Below, piece by piece: positions 63,329 through 64,000 of a stretch of 64,000 nucleotides of DNA. Source of the DNA: Phycisphaerae bacterium (lineage in GTDB: Bacteria; Planctomycetota; Phycisphaerae; Phycisphaerales; UBA1924); contig BJHL01000008.1 of NCBI GenBank assembly GCA_014192545.1, forward strand, positions 1 through 64,000. The letters are read 5' to 3'. How positions within the stretch are numbered: position 1 is the stretch's first letter; every line of letters starts with the position of its first letter. The notes below the pieces were generated by a model, which was not told where the DNA came from, did no database searches, and saw only the letters and a list, made by a program, of their open reading frames with translations. The translations under genes and the position numbers were made by a program.

Positions 63329-64000
63329 TTACGTCCCTTCCTGATACTCCGCCGCCGCCTTGATGTTGCCCTTCATGTAGCCGCCGGCAGCCGAGCGTAC
63401 GCCGTTGACGACGACACCAAGGAACTCGCTGCGTGTGTCCGACAACTCGTTGCGAACGCGAGCAACCATGCCGCGTTTCTCGGCGTTGGCACGAACGACG
63501 AGAACCGTGGCATCGCACTTCTGGGCGAGCCCCATGGCATCTCCAGCGACGACCACGGGTGCAACGTCAATCAGCACGATGTCGTAGCGAGCACGAGCAA
63601 CCGTGAGCAGTTCAGACATGCTCTGAGCGCTCAGGCGTTCAAACACGCGAACTTCCTTGCTGCCTGCGCTCAGCAGATCAAGATTGGGCGTACTGGTGGC
63701 TTGCACCACGGCATCAAGCTCTCGACGACCTGCGAGCAAATCAGCAAGTCCTGGCGACTCTTGCAGCCCCATGATGCGATGCAGGCTGGGGCGTCGGAAG
63801 TTGGCGTCAATGATGAGCACGCGCTTGTCGGCCGTTGCAAAGGCGAGGGCGAGATTGCTCACAACCGTGCTAGTCCCACTGCCGGGCAAACTGCCCATGA
63901 CCAGAATCGCTTTGTGATTCGCGGGAGCGATTCGCTTCATCAGGCTGCCGCGCAGTTGGCGGAAGCTCTCGGCAACGATCCCCTTGTTGCGATCACGGAA
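63329..64000 (-). CDS. BY-kinase-like ATPase, C-terminal domain (cut by window edge)
   Basis: A partial gene: the frame stays open to 64000, and the 20 codons before the ATG at 63940 read FRDRNKGIVAESFRQLRGSL, the helix that precedes the ATPase domain in Wzc/CpsD-type proteins. 223 residues are visible. The Walker A loop reads GSLPGSGTSTVVSN, with Thr at the position where a Lys is normal; Walker A' is VLIIDANFRRP and Walker B is IVLIDVAPVV. The C-terminus lacks a Tyr cluster. In active members this domain phosphorylates Tyr residues and drives polysaccharide chain export. The missing part would hold the Wzz-like membrane domain. Confidence 0.88.
   Translation of the reverse strand, partial: FRDRNKGIVAESFRQLRGSLMKRIAPANHKAILVMGSLPGSGTSTVVSNLALAFATADKRVLIIDANFRRPSLHRIMGLQESPGLADLLAGRRELDAVVQATSTPNLDLLSAGSKEVRVFERLSAQSMSELLTVARARYDIVLIDVAPVVVAGDAMGLAQKCDATVLVVRANAEKRGMVARVRNELSDTRSEFLGVVVNGVRSAAGGYMKGNIKAAAEYQEGT

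Overview
The window looks like a chromosomal segment of a planctomycete, most likely a Phycisphaerae-type member of the Planctomycetota. This is inferred from gene content, not from a search. The clues are pseudopilins with the [16 protein letters not shown] leader and a C-terminal FFDGH-type ending, secreted proteins with a PEP-CTERM-like tail (VPSPGT or VPAPAS, a hydrophobic stretch, then RRRR), a soluble-kinase-plus-TM Ser/Thr kinase, membrane proteins ending in a CxxC...CPECG zinc ribbon, frequent GTG and TTG starts, and a housekeeping set scattered in short operons on both strands. No prophage, insertion sequence, CRISPR array or rRNA was seen.

Layout. 1-5 kb: tRNA-Gly(CCC), a secreted protein, mdh, rpe, a TM/zinc-ribbon protein and tRNA-Arg(TCT). 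5-10.2 kb: hpd overlapping a DUF4160-DUF2442 pair, then a secreted metallophosphoesterase and another PEP-CTERM-like protein. 10.3-14.5 kb: an HExxH protein, rpsG and rpsL, two poorly known membrane or secreted proteins, and a MazG-like hydrolase. 14.5-18.5 kb: trpA, tatA, infC and a Ser/Thr kinase. 19-21.8 kb: a pseudopilin pair with a small TM protein between them. 21.9-31.8 kb: metF, a double zinc-ribbon protein, a dehydrogenase E1-beta, an aldehyde dehydrogenase, a two-component pair, cinA, and apaG-thiS-thiG. 32.3-35.5 kb: an operon of a methyltransferase and two paralogous glycosyltransferase-like proteins. 35.6-48 kb: a DUF2007 protein, an M29 aminopeptidase, phoU, eno, a DUF503 protein, a PEP-CTERM protein, infB, nusA, accA and a DksA-like protein. 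48-56.6 kb: lspA, a lipoprotein, an LMW phosphatase, a CvpA-like protein, a hydrolase, a globin-fold protein, mutL and recO. 56.6-64 kb: metH and the start of an exopolysaccharide cluster (WecA/TagO-like transferase, sugar epimerase, BY-kinase-like ATPase cut by the window edge).

Functional links. metF makes the methyl-THF used by metH. thiS and thiG form the thiazole of thiamine. nusA, infB and a DUF503 gene look like a remnant of the classic nusA-infB-ylxP order, split by an inserted PEP-CTERM gene. lspA would mature the lipoprotein encoded next to it. The last three genes probably act together in polysaccharide synthesis and export.

The most distinctive non-gene signal is a 35-nt palindromic element present four times. 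Each copy lies 3-11 nt after the stop codon of a minus-strand gene (rpe, infC, thiS, DUF503), in the same orientation, with paired base changes in the stem. Short tandem arrays with 7- or 8-nt units are also unusually frequent in the intergenic DNA.
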